Origin: Peptoniphilaceae bacterium AMB_02
GTDB lineage: Bacteria > Bacillota > Clostridia > Tissierellales > Peptoniphilaceae
Assembly: GCA_036321625.1 (NCBI GenBank)
Contig: CP143259.1
Span: 1,848,001 to 1,912,000 of the forward strand
Direction of reading: 5' to 3'
Length of the DNA: 64,000 bases
The notes below the pieces were generated by a model. That model saw nothing but the letters and a program-made list of their open reading frames with translations. It was not told the origin of the DNA and searched no databases. The translations under genes and the position numbers were made by a program. Positions 62,612-64,000 of the stretch are shown one piece after another (position 1 is the first letter of the stretch; each line of letters begins with the position of its first letter).

Positions 62612-63790
62612 TTAAAAATCTACATCTTTACCTTCATAGATATATTTAAATAGTTTTTCCATGTTTTCAGGATCTATAGTTCTTGGGTTGGTTCCTGTGC
62701 AGGCGTCTACTACGGCATTTTTAGAGATTTCAGCGATTTTTTCTTTGAATTCTTCTTCAATTATACCGAAGTCTTTAAGATTTAAAGCTATTTCAAACTC
62801 TCTGTTTAATTCACGAATCATTTCGATTAATTCTCTGGTTACTTCTTCGTCTGATCCGGTTAGGTTTAGGGCATGGCCTATTTCAGCATATCTTTTTAAA
62901 GTGTTTTCGTCTTTCATATTGTACTGAATAACATATGGTAGGTACATTGCATTTGCGTAACCGTGGATGATGTGGCCTGTTGAGAATATTGCGCCTGTCT
63001 TGTGAGCCATTGAATGGACAATTCCTAGAAGTGCATTTGTGAATGCTTGTCCTGCAAGGCATTGTGCATAGTGCATTTGCTCTCTTGCGTCTTTGTCTCC
63101 ATTATATGATTTTCTCAAGTATTCAAAGACCATTTGAATAGCTTTAATTGCAAGTGGATCTGTAAATGGGCTATTTGCTGTAGAAACATAAGCTTCAACT
63201 GCATGAGTAAGTGCGTCCATTCCAGTATATGCAGCTAGGTGTGCAGGCATTGTCTCTGGGATAGTTGGGTCAAGTATTGCAACATCAGGTGTAATTTCAA
63301 AGTCTGCTAATGGGTATTTAATTCCCTTATTGTAGTCTGTGATTACTGAAAAAGCTGTAACTTCAGTTGCTGTTCCAGATGTAGAAGAAACTGCAGCAAA
63401 TCTAGCTTTTTTTCTTAGTTTAGGGAAATTAAACGGTATGCAAAGTTCTTCAAATGTTACTTCAGGATACTCGTAAAATGCCCACATAGCTTTGGCTGCA
63501 TCTATTGGTGATCCTCCACCAAGTGCTACTATCCAATCAGGACCAAACTCTTGCATTTTTTTAGCTCCGGCCATTACAGTCTCTACTGAAGGATCCGGCT
63601 CAACATTTTCAAATAGTTCAACTTCCATGCCGCCCTCTTTAAGATTATTGACAACTTTATCTAAGAAACCGAATCTTTTCATTGAACCGCCACCAACTAC
63701 TACAATGGCTTTTTTACCGCCTAAGTCTTTAAGTGCATCTAATGCACCTTCTCCATAGTACATATCTCTTGGTAATGTAAATCTTTTCAT
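62612..63790 (-). CDS. Iron-containing alcohol dehydrogenase
   Basis: About 392 residues of the type III (Fe) ADH family, which reduces aldehydes to alcohols with NAD(P)H in fermentation. NAD-binding GGGSPIDAAKAMW; metal-site helices DALTHAVEAYVS and HSMAHKTGAIF, then GHIIHGYANAMYLP with the ligand His residues. The start ATG at 63790 (MKRFTLPRD) has AGGAGT eight bases before it; an upstream ATG at 63829 lacks one. It resembles butanol dehydrogenase/1,3-propanediol dehydrogenase relatives. No partner gene is nearby. Confidence 0.93.
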   Translation of the reverse strand: MKRFTLPRDMYYGEGALDALKDLGGKKAIVVVGGGSMKRFGFLDKVVNNLKEGGMEVELFENVEPDPSVETVMAGAKKMQEFGPDWIVALGGGSPIDAAKAMWAFYEYPEVTFEELCIPFNFPKLRKKARFAAVSSTSGTATEVTAFSVITDYNKGIKYPLADFEITPDVAILDPTIPETMPAHLAAYTGMDALTHAVEAYVSTANSPFTDPLAIKAIQMVFEYLRKSYNGDKDAREQMHYAQCLAGQAFTNALLGIVHSMAHKTGAIFSTGHIIHGYANAMYLPYVIQYNMKDENTLKRYAEIGHALNLTGSDEEVTRELIEMIRELNREFEIALNLKDFGIIEEEFKEKIAEISKNAVVDACTGTNPRTIDPENMEKLFKYIYEGKDVDF

Positions 63791-63976
63791 ATAAACAACT
63801 CCTTTTATTGTTAAACATTTTTCATTCAAGAATAAATTATACTCCCCTACTGTTTTGCTGTCAATTTATTAGTTAATGTTTTATCCTTAAAAGTTGTTAT
63901 TTTGCATTTTCTTATAAAACATTATTTATCATGTTATTTTAACACTTTATAACCAGCGTTATTAACATAATGAAAC

Positions 63977-64000
63977 CCCAAGAGTTTCAAATCTCTTGGG
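63977..64000. terminator. Hairpin at the window edge
   Basis: CCCAAGAG-TTTCAAAT-CTCTTGGG ends exactly at the window border, so its T-run and the gene it serves are not visible. Confidence 0.5.

Noticed and set aside
62412-62615. 67-residue plus-strand frame after IS256 copy C
   Set aside because: Runs through the alcohol dehydrogenase terminator, has no ribosome site and no recognisable domain.
63795-63945. Rex-like redox operator upstream of the alcohol dehydrogenase (TTGTTAAACAT and TGTTATTTTAACA)
   Set aside because: Neither sequence matches the full 18-base Rex palindrome with correct spacing; only half-sites are present.

Overview
The window comes from a low-GC Gram-positive anaerobe of the Clostridia/Tissierellia type. 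The reasons are AT-rich DNA, AGGAGG ribosome sites with frequent TTG/GTG starts, a CWB2-repeat surface protein, a clostridial rho/glpX/fba gene order, TRAP and SBP-5 transporters, an iron alcohol dehydrogenase, and a type II-A CRISPR system with a Firmicutes-style repeat. The species cannot be named from the sequence alone. Almost every gene is on the minus strand; the main exceptions are a LysR regulator, the IS256 copies, tracrRNA and an orphan riboswitch.

Region 1 (1-19 kb) is chromosomal core. It holds a translation-related cluster (rpmE, a DUF1385 protein, prmC, two chromate-transporter halves, prfA, a DUF1576 membrane protein, a TetR regulator). The cluster ends in an unusual single frame that fuses a CDF metal transporter to the tRNA t6A enzyme Sua5. 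Next come a secreted phosphodiester-glycosidase/CWB2 protein, rho, glpX, a small transaldolase, fba, a CTP synthase whose glutaminase nucleophile is Ser instead of Cys, and a lone nucleoside-type ABC permease. Divergent from that permease is a cobalamin riboswitch with its own promoter and terminator but no gene behind it.

Region 2 (19-29.5 kb) has a MarR-controlled heterodimeric ABC exporter and a five-gene peptide/nickel-type ABC importer with a metallo-beta-lactamase-fold hydrolase at its end.

Region 3 (29.5-37.1 kb) is a complete type II-A CRISPR locus: 20 repeats, leader, csn2, cas2, cas1, cas9 and a divergent tracrRNA. The leader/array junction carries a run of extra GTTTGAG heptamers. 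The tracrRNA promoter overlaps the cas9 start codon, and the cas9 promoter appears to lie beyond tracrRNA, so the cas9 5' leader would be antisense to it.

Region 4 (37.1-62.2 kb) is accessory DNA bounded by three near-identical IS256-type elements (two in tandem, one of these frameshifted) and containing an intact ISL3 element. Between them lies a bacterial microcompartment (BMC) locus: ubiX, ubiD, three hexamer shell genes, a small possible adaptor, a pentamer gene, an unknown BMC-associated protein, an adenine-deaminase-like amidohydrolase, an isochorismatase-fold hydrolase, a nitrilase-fold amidase, a TRAP transporter and a cyclase-family protein that has lost its metal ligands. A good sigma-54 promoter precedes ubiX. 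An NtrC-type regulator and a soluble histidine kinase with an SBP-like sensor lie just upstream, followed by a second isochorismatase-fold hydrolase, a permease and a divergent LysR regulator. There is no aldehyde dehydrogenase or B12/glycyl-radical enzyme, so this is not a classical EUT/PDU metabolosome. The gene content fits stepwise hydrolysis plus prFMN-dependent decarboxylation of an N-heterocycle. Anaerobic purine breakdown via aminoimidazole carboxylate is my leading but unproven guess.

Region 5 (62.2-64 kb) returns to chromosomal DNA with an iron-dependent alcohol dehydrogenase.
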